Of a DNA stretch of 64,000 nucleotides, positions 11,921-27,617 are shown piece after piece (positions within the stretch are counted from its first letter, which is position 1; every line of letters starts with the position of its first letter). The stretch is from Telmatactis stephensoni (Eukaryota > Cnidaria > Anthozoa > Actiniaria > Isophelliidae), in contig JALIZF010001262.1 of NCBI GenBank assembly GCA_029948255.1, positions 62,001-126,000 of the forward strand, read 5' to 3'. A program made the translations under genes and the position numbers. Below the pieces are notes generated by a model. The model had not been told where the DNA came from. It worked only from the letters and a program-made list of their open reading frames with translations, and did no database searches.

Positions 11921-14900
11921 TCAGTCTATGTGGCATCCGTAGAGTTCTAATCTGAGTGCAATCCAACGGGAATAATTTCTAGGATTAATTCTGACAAATC
12001 GTGCTGTAAGGGTTGATATAACTTTGTTCGTTGCGAGTGTTTTTGCATCTTTGTTTCCATCGAATGTCTGAAAAAGTTGTTAATGAAGATGTGTCCAGCC
12101 AAGAAGACAGAAGGGCTATAGAAGTTTATAGAACTATAAGACTTACACAGGGGTTATAAAACTGCGACATTTCTCCCTATTCCCTCCAGATTCAGTAGAT
12201 TTTTATTTAGAATGCCCCGCGGACAAACGAAGAATGGAGCTGCACCGAGAAGGATAAAAACCTAGATACATTATCCGCGTGTCCAAACTTCTCAAAACTC
12301 ATCAGATGTAAGCTAAGGATGACGACGACAGATAAAAACAAAAAAGACGCCACGAATAAAAAAGTCGAGTGGCGTGCCTGTTTTTCTCGATACATTTTTA
12401 CGTCATCTGTGCATCTATCAAAGTACAAATGAATAAAAAACATCGAAATATGTTAACCAATCAGAGCGTGCATAAAAATATGTTACGTCATCTGTGAGTG
12501 TATGTACTGTAATTACACACGGTTCGTGACCAATCAGATTATTCGTATTATATAAAAGTAAAAAATATCATGGTGCCTAACCTTGATCACGCCATTCTCT
12601 CTGTACACAGGCCAGTCCACACCATCCATACTGTAGTAGACCTTGTATTTCGTCACAAACTCTGGTGTTGATGTCCATTCATTTCCCTGGGTAGCGATTT
12701 TTGTAATCTTTGTAGTTCTGCCAAGATCAACCTGAAGATATTCACTTAACTTTGTAGACGCAACGCTCCAGCAGCCCGATTTGTTTTTGTTGTTGGGATC
12801 CCTTTGGTTTCTTAGTCGGCCTTCGTAAGGGAGGTAAGTGTAGGGGTCTCCTTTTCCAGGTGGTCGACCAACGAAGTTAGAAGACGCGCTGATTGCGGAG
12901 TCTGGTATAGTACGATCTTCCATACCGAGAGGACCTATTGAAATAACGAAATAAATAATATAAACCAACCCCCTTTTAACTTATCAGCAGAGTCTGCTTT
13001 AAGACATTATCCGTTCTCTGGCACGGAGCTCCCAGGTTTCTGCTTCAGGGTAAGCCACTTTTGTCTATTTGATGTAAAACAATGGAACCCACTATTGGGG
13101 ACCATGTGTCATATTGGAAGAAATAAATGTTTATTTAAGGTGGTTCGATACAGTGTTTCAAAACTGTAAAAGCACGCGCGTGCGCAAGACCATGAGACTT
13201 AAATTGCATTAAATGTTTATTGAACGTAACGATAAAGAGAATGTGGATTGAATAAAAGGCTTAAACTTTATGAAAATTGTCACTTAAACGTTTTCGACTA
13301 AATTAAGGTGTCCCGTTACTATTTACGGGAGCATTACAGGTATTTTTGAAGCGCGCTTTTCGTCAGCAAAATGTTGTCGATCTCTGTATCTATTTGAAGA
13401 AATAAATGCAGAACAAGAACAAGAAAAGCTTTGAATTTTTAGGGGATGTAATTATTGTTTTCGTCGGTGTAAAATTCTTGGAGATATGCACGCATTTTCA
13501 AAACTGAAGCTTTAAGGTTTCTATCTGAGCCGGATCTCGTTCCAAAACTGACCATGATGACTTGGCGTTACTAATGCACTTTCAAGACGTTAGCTATAAA
13601 AGAAATACTGGAGGATTTACCCAGACTTGCTACTTTTCGAATTAAAAACGAATATAATGCTCTCCCAAACTTATTGGAGAGGAACTATGTGATCAGAGAC
13701 CTACAAGAAATACTGTCAGTACTAAAAGACGATCGAAGCATTTTTATGTTAATTTAGAGTCGAACTTAAACACTGTTTATTCTTTCGACATATCGCATTT
13801 TCGCTCATTCAAAGTCAAGAATCACAAAATATAGCATATATGCAAGAGTCTTACCGTTTTTTAGCATCTTACGTTTCCTTACCGAGAAGAAATAAAGCAA
13901 CGAAGTCGAGTACAACTAGCCATCATGCATTGAGCTGCAATGAAAATCCTTTCGCTTCATAATATATTCAAGATTTTTCGATTATTTGTAGCATTCTTCA
14001 CGTGCATTTTGATAGAACCTTGTATATTATCTCTGAAAAGCCCTTTGGGATGGGATAATAGAGTTGTATTGTATTGTATAATTGTACAGCCTTTGTGAGG
14101 TTTGTCTTCTTATTTGCTGGTTATATTCCCTTAGTGGCCATCGCCACTAATGTTAACCATCGCCACTGAAAAATGTACAAAACAAATCCATAGATGCAGA
14201 ATATATTATAAAGTAAAAGGATTGATCTTTATTGCAGCTGAATACAGGATGGTTGGAAGCACTCAACTTCGTCGCTTTATTTAATTCTTCTCGAAAAAAG
14301 AACGTCGAAGCGTATTTTTAATATTAGGAGTAACGGCTTCAGAATACCCATCCACCATAGTGTATCCTAGAGTGGACTCTTTGAAAACGTCATAAGAATA
14401 CAAAAGCTTCTATTGCTATTCAAAAAAGTGGCCGGGTATTCTGAAGTTAAGCGAAATATTGAAGTTGATGTAAAAATAGAGCGAATTTGGGAGAACAGAT
14501 GCTAAGACAGCACATGTCAGTATACATAAGTTCGGCTCACTTTTCTGGATATCGATCAATGCGATTTCTCTCATCGATCTCTTCCAATAGAGAAAGTTTG
14601 ATATCCTTATAACAATTTGAGATAAAAAAATTAGCTTAGATGCGCTATTCTCCTTTCAACTTTAGGAGATTTAAACAATTGTTTTGTTTAAGCTTAATTT
14701 TTGCAGCTAAAATCTTTCATCGATGATATCTCGAAAACGCTCTCTCAAAAATTGGATTTAATTCGCTAGAGCTAAAGACGGTGATGTTATCTATAAGTTA
14801 AGGAGAGCGTTTTTTAAGATTAAAAACTCATAAAAATTGAGTATATTATGTAAAAAGTGGAATTTTTTACCGTAATAACGCCGAATTCTATGTAACATAT

Positions 14901-15449
14901 ATTATCATAAACTTTGATCTTTGTCTAACAAGAGTGTAATACTTAATTTAATTACCATCACATTGCTCATCAACACATAAGTTGCATTCATACACGAAAG
15001 GCAGAGTTACTGAAAAACTTGATCGAGCCCCCTTAATATAAGTTTTAGTTACGAAATTAAAGTCGCGAAATTAACTGTTTTCGATTATTTCTGTCAATGT
15101 ACTTACGTTCACAATCTGGTCTCAGAGAATACACCATGTAAACTACACTAGACGCGTTTTGCATGTCAGCTGGGTAAGACAAGTGAGTCGCATTATTTAG
15201 TTCACAATCTCTGGTTAACTGGTGGAAGTTGAAACTCAAGCAAAACTCATACGAAGAACATTTCAGGAAACAGTCTCCCAAACCAGCAGTGAAATTATAG
15301 GTTTGTTTGACATGGTTTTTCAGCATTTTGTCTGGGAAAGAGCTTGTACTTTGGAAGAACTGTGACTTAGTTAGCTGCCATTTCAGTTGGAGCATCCATA
15401 ACAAGGTTACAAAGGCGTTTAGTTTGGCTGATGTAAGGATGCTTGACAT
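11921..15449 (-). CDS. Secreted PAN/apple + discoidin (F5/8 type C) protein, complete in three exons
   Basis: Minus-strand exons 15449-15107, 12934-12582 and 12067-11921 have phases 1, 0 and end, and sum to 843 nt (280 residues). Residues 1 to about 25 (MSSILTSAKLNAFVTLLWML) are a signal peptide. Residues about 45-110 form a PAN/apple domain with GDCFLKCSSYEFCLSFNF and DCELNNATHLSYP. The discoidin domain runs from C113 (DCERPLGMEDRTIPDSAIS) to C277 (LRLELYGCHID). It includes GCWSVAST, YLQVDLG and FVTKYKVYYSMDGVDW, and the last exon gives TFDGNKDAKT and ARFVRINPRNYSRWI. The first and last cysteines fit the domain's usual disulfide. The protein is probably extracellular and binds glycans, matrix or membrane. 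The second donor is GTTAGG, usable but weak. No transmembrane segment follows the signal peptide. Confidence 0.93.
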
Positions 15450-17073
15450 TTTCTTAATTCTGTAGAATGAGAAGAAGATAAGACCAAGAAATAAAATGGA
15501 TACTCACCTAACAAGTGCTGATCAAATCCCACTAAATTCGCTTAGCTTTCATTATTGGCATTCACTCAACTAGTACTATCCCATCCTTAATTCCCTTCCC
15601 AATTCCTTGCATTCCACCATAATTTTTTCTTCAAACTCACTTCTCTTTAGTTTATCTCAGTCGGCATTAACATATATGTTAGTTAAGTAACATTCTCAAG
15701 AATTAAAATATTTTAATTGAAACTTTACATACCTGGTACAGTCCACTTAGTAATTTGGGTGCAATTGACTAACCAAAACGCAACAAACTTGTAACAACAT
15801 GTTTGCTTTCGTGCTCGATCAATTCCTTGCTTGCATTGGATTTTCTCGAACAATCTTTGCATGCATGCATAGATCTGTATCCAAAACAAACTGAGGGAAC
15901 ACATTGTTGATTTGATTAAAATTTATTTATAATTCATAACTTTTAAACTATTTTACGGTAACCATTCATAAAGAGCTTTGTATATACCTATACCTTCTGT
16001 TTAAAAAGATTTGAATAACAATAACTACCCCAAAAAAACAGAGGACAATTTATTTACTTATTTATTTATGATTTTTTTAGGTGATAGATACGCAAAAAAC
16101 GATAGTTCCAAGATCCAAGAATATAATAACTAAAATGACTTTTGTTTCTTAGTATTATTCTCACCCAATAATACCGAGGTTAGTGTTGAGATATTCAGTG
16201 TTGTTTGCAGTCGCAAAACCAGTTTAAAGGCCTCGATTATTCGTGTTTATTTGTATGCCCATAATTCCTTTCCATCTTGGGATGATATATCGCCTATCGC
16301 GCGTTTTGTCTGTCACCATCGGGCTCCGACAACCTTTTTGAAATAGATGTATGTAAAGCCGAATAATGCCGTTTCTCAGTAGCAATATTGGAATATAAGT
16401 TATGATGTTTGAATTAGAATTATGTTTTGTTGTATTTTAGTCAAGGAACACAAAGCAGTTTATTTATGTTTCGTCTCAGATTCAGATTGACCAACGTCAT
16501 CAAGGTTTTTTGAAACAGATATAATTCAAGTGTACAACTTTTATTGAATTCACCCCTGGATACCTGCCTCATACTGCTAACTAGTCCTCGACTTTTCTTG
16601 GAAACTATATAAGCTTCTTTGTTTTAAAATCTTTGTGAGAAACTAGCTTTACAGTTTCTAGCTAGCTAGGAACCACACTGGATTGTTTAAAACTAACTCG
16701 GCACCTCAATTGGAGCACAAATTTGAACTTACATGCCATGGATCAACAGCTGTGAAACTGGGAAGCATTCGAGAATCCTCCAGCCGGTGTGTGTGTATGT
16801 GTAAAAAAGTTAGATGGCAATTTTTGTTTGTCATTATTAATATTTCGTATTATAGTCAATAGAAATTTTCAGACGCTTACAGTGTTGAGCCAGCAAGATG
16901 CACAGCTTGGGCTCAGATATCTATGCAAGGTATGAATCCTGTAAAGTGATGCTTCAAGAAGTAAGACTATATTTCAAAATCGCAACGGTGTACTTACGTT
17001 GCCATGGCAACCCCGATCACGACCTAACCTAGGTCTTCTACCCCAAACATGTTTTAATGAAATGGCGTATGAC

Positions 17074-17367
17074 CAAGAGACCACAATACTAAGAGAGCGA
17101 AACTCAGTATAATTGATGTCTGTGCGATGTTCGTGGCGGCTAAGGCTATTTTTAGTAACTTCGCCATCGCGCACGCAAGGCTCTTCAACAATAGAATTCA
17201 AATGCTGAAAACAAACGGTCCCGTCCGTGTGCACGTTAAAAATCAATTTCTATTGTTTGAGAGTCATGCGCGCGCGATGGCGAAGTTACTAAAAATAGCC
17301 TTAGTCGCCGCAAACATCGCACAGACATCAATTCTGAGTTTCGCTCTCTTAGTATTATGGTCTCTTG
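17074..17367. mobile_element. Foldback MITE with possible 7-bp target duplication GTATGAC
   Basis: The 294-bp element begins CAAGAGACCACAATACTAAG and ends with the near reverse complement CTTAGTATTATGGTCTCTTG. Each arm is about 120-130 bases. GTATGAC occurs directly on both sides (17067-17073 and 17368-17374). The open frame across it is a by-product of the palindrome. Confidence 0.85.
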
Positions 17368-17491
17368 GTATGACTTTTATTCTAGCTGTTCAAACTTGGG
17401 AATACACTCACTAAAAAAACACAAGCCATCTAACCGGTTAAATCAACGAAAACTTACACCCTAAGCAGATCAAAGTGTAATTTGTATGTGT

Positions 17492-17792
17492 GTTTATAAA
17501 ATATTTGAGATATAACGCGCGCGCTGATTGGCTGGCTTCCATGTTTATATCAGAAGACAGAGAAATGGCTCGCTAAAAAAACGTCGAAAATATTTTATAA
17601 AAGTAATATAAAACAATCGCTTATGTCTCTGTACTGTGATATAAACACTCTGGGAGATGTAGAGCACTCGAAAATCAAGAGAAACACTCGGCTACGCCTC
17701 GTGTTCCTAATCTTGCTTTTCTCTTGCTCTACATCTTCCATCGTGTTTATATCACAGAACAGAGACATGCGCGCGCGTTTTATATTCCTTAA
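17492..17792 (-). repeat. Dispersed repeat with GAGGCGTAGCC hairpin, copy 2 (reverse orientation)
   Basis: This is the reverse complement of 3802-4070, starting TTTATAAAATATTTGAGATA and ending GCGCGTTTTATATTCCTTAA. It keeps the CTACGCCTCGTG motif and the TGTAGAGCA / TGCTCTACA hairpin arms. It is followed by a short GTAT repeat. Confidence 0.8.
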
Positions 17793-20700
17793 GTGTATGC
17801 GTGTATGTATGTATGTATGTATGTTTGCAATTCATCGCATACGTCAGCAAGCGTTATCTCTATTATTAATTCTCATATCTTTACACCAGGCCAGGCACGA
17901 TCGATTGTAATCACAACTAAGCCATTACTACACGTTTCTATGGAAACCGGAGTTAAGCCATTTACTCTCACAATTTTATCATCTAGAGACGACTTTATCT
18001 TTAAATCAATTCACGATTTTATCGAAGTCATTTATCTTCTCATTTTTGGTGGATTTTTAGTACCGGAAGACAAAAAACTCGATTTCCTAACAACCAATTA
18101 AACATGCATTCCAGTTACGAATCATGAACTGAAGTAATAGAAATTACATAAACTCGTGTCATTTGCCTACTGAATAATACTTTTCAATATTATCAATTAA
18201 TTTTCAGACTACATATATATGAAGTGGCATTACATCCCTGGAGGCCGGGAGCTAACTCCTCTATACAAGCTGTAAATCATGTACAGCCCTTAAGCGTATA
18301 GTTTTAGCGCTTTGGTCAGAAATAGGGTAGAGATTTTGGCTATTTGCTCTGGCCCTAAGGGTCTAGAGCTTAGGATCACAAATGATCGCTCGGAAGGACA
18401 CAAGACGACTTCGCAATCTCGCGAAAAAAGATGTGATGAGACAAAGACGGACGAAGTAGTATCGGTCCATCTACGCCTACTTTCCGGAAAATCGAAATGT
18501 CTCCGAACTTCCGCGATCACTATCGATTTCGTTAATTAGCTTTTTTCTATTTAGCGTATACGCCAAATATTTATACCCTTTTTCATTCGCATATATCTAG
18601 GGCATTGCGAAATTGCTTACAAATATATACGGTTATTGTGCCAGCTATCAAGTTGGGTCAGCGGTGATACTTTTGGCGCCAAACCTGCGATCGAGTGCAC
18701 CTTGTAAAGATGGAGAACTCTTCTTCCACTCCACTGTACTTCTAAAAACTTAGATAGTCTTGTGCATCAGCCAGACTATTGAACATTCTGATTTTAAAGA
18801 AGCATTGGAAGTACTACGTTAACTGAGTGAAGGTTCATCCGGATCTTCTACAGTCCAAATTATGTCAGTTCAAACCCCCATTCAAACGAGTTCAAACTGG
18901 ACAACCAGTACAAACACAGGGACACACACAAGTACATCATCATAGCCATATATATTTCATTTACCGTAAATATTTGTTGCCATATAATATTGTCCTATTG
19001 GCACCCCTTAAGTGAGCTTGAAAATGCTGACTATTTCCTTATCCATCATCTTCACGGAATAGTTTTTGTAGGCGAAGTGACAAAAATCATTAAACAAGAC
19101 TTTCAGATATGTCGTGAAGAATTTTGCCCGGATATTGTGTTTTTGCAGATAAGGCAATGTTGATTCCTGGTCGCTATCCGTCGTTTTATCCATTGAAGGT
19201 TTGGTTATTTCCTTCACAACATTTATCATGTAGTGACTTGATTTGTATTTGTGATTCTCTTTATCGCCGAGATCGCCCTCCCAGAGACGCATCTTTTAAG
19301 GATCTTAGAGTTAGTGGGTTATTTCCTTTACCAGAAAAAAATGTCGAATTATTTGTACAGTTTTTCATATGTGCAAAGGTATATTGGTGATGCAATGCAA
19401 ACACATATCAGATCATAAAAGCGGGCATTTCCTCCTACTACTTTCCTCCTACGTTACGTTTGTCGCATAAAAATGGTTGTCAATCTATTGTAAACGAGCA
19501 CGTATCTCTTCCCCAATACGTCCAATAAAGTAGCTAAAATAAGATTCAAATTTCTTCTTATTTGAAAATTGGCGAGTTTTTCTTTATGGAAAAATGTCAA
19601 ATTATTTGTACAGTTTTCTATATGGGTAACGGTATATTAGCAATGCAATGCAAACACACAAAAACGGGCATTTTCTTCTACTATGAGTAGTTCTTTTGTC
19701 GCTTAAAATGGTTGTTTATGGTCAATCTTTTGCAAACGAGCACTTATCTCTTTCCCAATAAAGTAGCTAAAACTAAAGGATGCAATAAAAGCCAAAATCA
19801 CTTGCAGCACAGAAGATGTAATTATTTCCGAGGTAAAGTAATCAAAATCGTAGCCCACGTCTCATAAATTTTACAGATTTTCAGACCACAGCTGTTAAAT
19901 TTGTATATCACATAACCTATATCCTAAATCAGCGACCAGTTTCACTACAACGCATTAAGCTGATTATCAGGCATAGTCGGCGATCTCTCGTTGCATTTCC
20001 TAGAAAAGTAGTATAGTCGAATTTACGCTATAATTCTTACCATTCGCGTTCATTCGGGGTAATATTTGGAATGGGAGCCTTCCAGGCGATGACGAAGAAC
20101 AGTAGAGATGTTGCAGGAACCTAGTGAGTAGGATGGGACAAAAATACCAATAAAAAGACGAGAGTTGTCTCCAGATTTTAAAGAGATAAACGCGCTGGTG
20201 TGATTAGTTAACATAGAATTTACTGTTCTATTCATTATGATAAAATGTAATGGCGCATTTTTAATCATTTGCCATAAACTTTAATTTCAAAAAAAACACC
20301 AAAGATTTTTGAACACTACTTTTCTGTACGTAGCAATAAAGATAATGTAATATATATCATGCAAGTGGAAACAATTACTCCATATTAACTATTTCTTTGT
20401 CTTGTAATGAGCACAGCAAACAAGCGCGGCGAGCTAGCGCCGACCTCCAACCTACGAAGGAAAAGGGGCTTAGGAACCGCGAGGTTGCGCCGATCTCTTC
20501 CACTAAAAACAATTAAAATATATTAACCTTATTCTGATCTGTTCTGAAAACTTTATATAGCCTGATATAGCCATTGGATGAAGTTTTGTGCCGCATTCAA
20601 AATTCACGCCGATGTGCAGAATGCCTATCAAACAGCACAGTTAAAGTTCGAGTGAGCCCCTAAGGGTCTGTTTAAAAGCTAGAAGTGTCTAGATCTCAAC

Positions 20701-20809
20701 GAGCTCGTCGTCAACGTCGGCTGCGATGTCGCTAACCTCAGGCGATAATTCCAAGATTTCGTAACATGACAACATTACTAGCCTACGTCACATCCGGAAA
20801 AAAATCTGG

Positions 20810-21094
20810 TTTAGTCCGTCTGCGTAACAGCGAGACGAATCGTGTTCTAGACTTCTAACGGTCTTTCTAGTTTAGAAAAGACGCTTGTGATTGGCTAATA
20901 ATCGTGAGAGTCATTCTAACGACATTTCTTATTGGATGTTTTTTCGCGCCAACATACGAGAGCGACTGGTGCTATGGAAATACCCAATAGAAAGCAGCGT
21001 TATTTTAACCAATCGTATCATAAGCGACTTTTCGCAATAAGAAAGAAGTTAGAACACGATTTGTATCGTTGTTACGCAAACGGATCGACTAAAC
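20810..21094. mobile_element. Foldback element
   Basis: The left arm GTTTAGTCCGTCTGCGTAAC...CGTGTTCTAGACTTCT pairs imperfectly with the right arm AGTTAGAACACG...GTTACGCAAACGGATCGAC. The centre contains a further palindrome with CCAAT boxes in both directions. Non-coding. Confidence 0.7.
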
Positions 21095-22150
21095 GAGAGT
21101 TTTTCTATGGCATTTCACTTTTAATTTCCAAACTGTTAGATTCAAGGCGACTTTTCTAATACCGTCAAACATTTCTAGTGGTAGTTCTCAAGATATGGAG
21201 CTGACGAAATTGTTTGAAAAAATTCAGACTGAACTGCGAGAGCGTTGTTGTCAAAAGCTCAAAAATATGATAAAATATAGAAATTTGCCAGTGTGATGTT
21301 TTCAAATTTTATGGCAACAACGTGGCATGTTTTGTTTTTACGAGGGCAATAAAATTCTAATAGCAAAGGATAGATGATAACACAGAAGTGTTTATATAAA
21401 CGAATATAACTGCGGAAAAAAAGGAAACGTCAACATCATTGAAAAATCAACCGTTTAGAACGGAATTGCATGAACGAGTTCTGATTATTTATAAGCCATA
21501 TTGTAAATGAACGTAAATCAACATCGTAAATCATATAAATAATAAAATTTCTAAATTTGTCTTACCGAAACAAATTGTTCACCTAACTTTCATAGAATTC
21601 AATTTTAAGTTTAGTACCGCCCGGTACCTTTTTCTTTATGTCGTAATTTTGTTACTGTGAAAATTCCAAAGGTCACATGACAATTATTGCACTCTCATCG
21701 TGCATTATTGTTACCTTATTCATTACGCCTCCATATTTTGTGAATGTACATAAATTCAAAAATTTAATCGTTACATCGGTTGCACAATTCATACATTCAC
21801 AAATAGTAGATGATTAAATGTTTTAAGTGCATTTACAAGGGTACACAGTAATTTTAGCTTACAAAGCGCTATTAATAGTTTCTTCTTATACGTCACACGT
21901 GCCCTTCATATTGCGGAATTTTCATAACACCAAAACTTATAGAATGAAACTGAATAAAAACGTCTTTACATGAATAAAAACCCATTTGCGTTAATAAAAT
22001 GAAATGACTATGTAGAAAAGTTTTAACCTTTATTATCAAAACAACTCCACATAATATTTTTAGAATTTGTTAAAGTTTTTGCTCTATAAAACAATTAGCC
22101 TGATTAATTCTAAAGAGAATCTGAGCGCAGATTGCTTTGCTTATAAGCCT

Positions 22151-22292
22151 GGATTAATTTCACTAGCGACGCAAGCACAGCGGCAAGTAGGATAATGCTT
22201 CGTTTTTATTGAGATAACATTGACGCAAGTACAAGAAAAAGAAAATTGTTTATCCTTTGCTTGCGTTTTTGCTTGCGTCGTAGTGAAAACCA
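22151..22292. mobile_element. Small foldback element
   Basis: The arms ATTTCACTAGCGACGCAAGC and GCTTGCGTCGTAGTGAAAA are inverted around about 100 bases. They resemble the CTAGCGACATAAGC arms of the elements at 26271 and 29205. Confidence 0.6.
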
Positions 22293-24229
22293 TGCTTTCA
22301 AGGTACACGAATTCAAGGTACTGTAACCCTCACTTAACCCAGCCGCGAAATAGTTGGTAGGCCTTAAGAGGCCTTATTTCCAATGTTTTCGTATTGTGTC
22401 TTTTTGCCTACGCTTTCAAGAGTTAGTAGAGTGTTTTTTTCAGCTACCTCTGAAATGGATATCAGACCAATAGACATCAGGTACTTAAAACTTAGCTCCA
22501 TTATTGTTTTCTTATTGTCTATTAGATAAGTTGACCCTGACTCTTTTCTTTGCAGGTTTGGTTTGGTTCAACGCGTTTGGTAAAATTGCTCTAAAAACAT
22601 TATATTCTACCCAAGAAATAAAGCCAACAAATGTCTAACATGCTGACTAATTTTTGCATTACATATAGGCTATTGTTCATTCACTATCAAACTGTCCAAC
22701 TTGATATTATAAATAACAATTACAATAAAACTTTTACTTCAGAAATCAGAAGGCGTACACTTTAGACCAAACTATTAAAGCTTAATTTTGTTCTATCTAA
22801 CAGGTTCAAAAATCTTTTTTGAAAGCAGTTAATGAAAAGCAGATCGATATATATTCATCGCCTTTTCAATTCGTTTCGTAAGCGCGGGAAAAGTTAACGC
22901 CACTCATCAACGCGCCCGTAAATTTTAGGCGGGAAAAGCGCGCGTGTGTCCGTCTATCAATTTGCGCGGGAGAACGTCCATAGAACACTTAAGTACGAAA
23001 ATATTATGGATTTTCTTTTGGCTTTTTTTCTACCATATAAACATTTATTTTAAAGCTTTTAGTCATCCTCAGTTCTTCTTTCCTTTGTTTACTTTACCGT
23101 TTAAACTGGACCTTCCGGATCTACTAGAGGAAAGACTTCAAGATAATTTTCTGAAAATGCACCTAATAAGTTTTCAGATCTAAAGTAATCAAACATCCCC
23201 CAAATATTGCCCAAAACTCAGTGAAAAAGTCAAAGCCTACACTTAGATGATATTTTATGTCTTTTTTCGCGCGTCGTTTCGTAGTGATTTGTAATAATCA
23301 TTAATTAAATTTACAAGACTGTTGCCAGCGAATTAGTCACTTTGAGTACCTAACTACGTCCGTTGGTGCATTTTTAGGTAAACTTCCAAGAGTCTACTAT
23401 ATTGCTAGGTAATCTGGCCCTTTCAGCGCAGTTAAAAAACTCGCCTGGCTCTAAAAATAAACCGCATAGATGCATGTGAATAACGTCACCAACACGTGGG
23501 AGTATGGTTTGATATATTGAGTCGAGAGGTGTTCTTTTCTGTTACATTTCTCACGAACACCTAAAACAGCGAATACAACGCCTTAAGGTAAGCATCTTTG
23601 AGGTAAAAGGTTAAATACATAAATAATAAGAGTGTTTGTAAAGAGCACTTCTTCTTTGTGAATCGTATAGGTCTCTATTCAACAGGTTGAGTTGGAAGCG
23701 AAAGGCAATTAAATCAAAATTGTTTTATAGAACAACTCAAAAACATAGTAACCCCTCAATTCAAAACGTTAAAGCTGAGTGATTTTTCATTATGGAGAGA
23801 AGAGTTAGCTTCGATGGACGATATTAGCTTTAAATGAGATAGAGAACAGATTGATAAAATGTGTAAACATCTAAAAGTATTTTTGCAGGGTAATTTCTTG
23901 CCATGGTGGTTTTTCCGCCTGTACTTTACAATTTTCATTACGTGATTCTAGAGCCGTTCATGGTTCAGTCACTCATGTATTGTTATTGTGCAAGTCTAGT
24001 GATTGTGAGTCACAACGTTCCTTTTCCTAAAATAACTTGTTTTGTACTTTGAAAACGGATATACCGATAAACTTTTTTCGCGTTCGTTACAAATCAGTGG
24101 ACGTTAATAATATCAAGTTAAGATTCAGGATCTCAATAAATTCATCACTTCCTGTTTTTGTTGTCTTCGTTTCTTCGTTTCATTCTTCAGGTTATATTTC
24201 ATCACCACATACAATCATTGACTGCCATT

Positions 24230-24345
24230 TTCATCTATTTATCCACGTTTCCATTCACCAATTCATGCATCCATTCATTTATTTCTTCGTTCATTCACTC
24301 ACTCACTCATTCATTCATCCATTCATGCGTTCGTTCGTTCATAAA
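24230..24345 (+). repeat. TTCA-type tetranucleotide repeat
   Basis: Imperfect CATT/TTCA tetramers. A similar tract lies at 25615-25690. Ser/Ile/His-rich frames through them are spurious. Confidence 0.8.
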
Positions 24346-25895
24346 TCCATATCAATCAATTTATCGGAAAGAATCGAACATCGACATCTACCTTATCTCG
24401 TTAGTGAAAGAAACAGATGCTTATATAGATTTATAATGTGGACTTATCACTGGTCAAATCAGACGTGAGTAAGGCAACCCTCCCTAATTGATGAAAGTCG
24501 ATTGTTCCAACTCACTTTTAAATAACTGTCGCATTTTGAAATAAAATCCTTGAAGTTAAAAAGCTGATGCAATTTGAAATAATTTTCGTCGCACTTATTT
24601 GAAATGACAAAATTAAAGCTGCTGCACTTTGAACTGCCACCGTCGCACTTTGAAATAAGTCCTTTCATGTGATAATCAATATTGAAGATAAATCGAGAAC
24701 TGATATACCATTAAACTGTAAATAAAACAGGTCTAGGTCACGTGACTCAACAAGGATCATCTAGCTATCTATAAGATTAAGCTTACTATTAATAATAATT
24801 AATTAATTATAATTAATTTGATTGATTTTGAGCTATTGCAATCTTCTTAATTAGCTACTATTTAATTTGGCAGGGGAGTGTACATCTGAAAGTGAAGATG
24901 GATTATATACCTATTTCAACAAACGTTGTCGGCAAAAGCCTACGCGACTCACTCGAAAGGCCGTAAAAATTACTAAAGCTATAAAACCACACAAATATCC
25001 ACACCATAATTCAAATTCAACTTGACATGAACTAATACATCAAAGAGCTTCATTTGCTGATGCTAAAATCAAGACCAATGCTAAAAAGAGAGGGAAATTT
25101 TGCAACTACCCATACTCCTTTTCGGTCTAGTTGCGTAGGCTTGAGACCTCTCATACGACAACCTTTTTTGAAATAGGTGTATCTACATTTTCTTTAAGTC
25201 AACAGTTAAAAATTATACCAAATTATTCGATTCTTCCAGTTGTTGATTGAGCAATGTGGTCTGTTGTGTAGGCAGTTCAGAGATCATCTATAGATATATC
25301 TACAATAATGCACTTATCAAGTCAGTTGCGACGGTGTTCATTTTAAAATGTGACAGCTTAGTTGTTGATTCAAAATGTGGCAAATATTATATCAGAGTGT
25401 GTCAGCTTTTTAATTTCAAAGTGTGACGGATTTATTTCAAAGAACGAAAGCTAGTTAAAAGTTCGTCAAGATTACTTCAAAGTGCGATAGGTATTTCAAA
25501 GTGAGTTGGAACATTGTTACAAGCCAAATCGCCCTCCTTGCTTTGCCACATCCAAAAAGGAAATTGGTCAATTATATTATTTTACATTTTACTGTTCATT
25601 AATTCACTCAGCCATGACGGGCCATCAATCCATCTATCCATCCATCCATTCATTTATTCATTTATCTGTTCTTTCGTTCGTTCATTTGTTTATTCATCTA
25701 TTGTTCACCCACTTATCATTTCATCCAATTTTCAATCCCTCCTCTCATTTCTTTATCCATCTAACCACTATGTTTTCTCTATCGTATCATTTCGGGAACC
25801 TAAAGTGTGCTACTGTTTTGTACAAGTTTAGTTAATCATCTGATCACTTTAATTGCTTGCTTTTTCTTGACCAACAGAAGGCCTTCTTAAAGACA

Positions 25896-27617
<1,722 letters not shown>

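Larger units (their letters stand above)
15450..25895. other. 10.4-kb stretch without a recognisable gene
   Basis: Frames here are short or fall in repeats. The stretch contains foldback MITEs (17074-17367, 20810-21094, 22151-22292), the inverted copy of the GAGGCGTAGCC repeat (17492-17792), and TTCA-type simple repeats at 24230-24345 and 25615-25690. Frames at 18312-18539 and 19008-19390 show no domain. An unrecognised 5' UTR exon of the insulin-like gene could lie here, since its coding exon is preceded by an acceptor-like CCAACAG at 25871-25877. Confidence 0.55.

Noticed and set aside
17127..17414. 95-codon frame
   Set aside because: It spans the foldback MITE at 17074-17367; the palindrome gives open frames on both strands.
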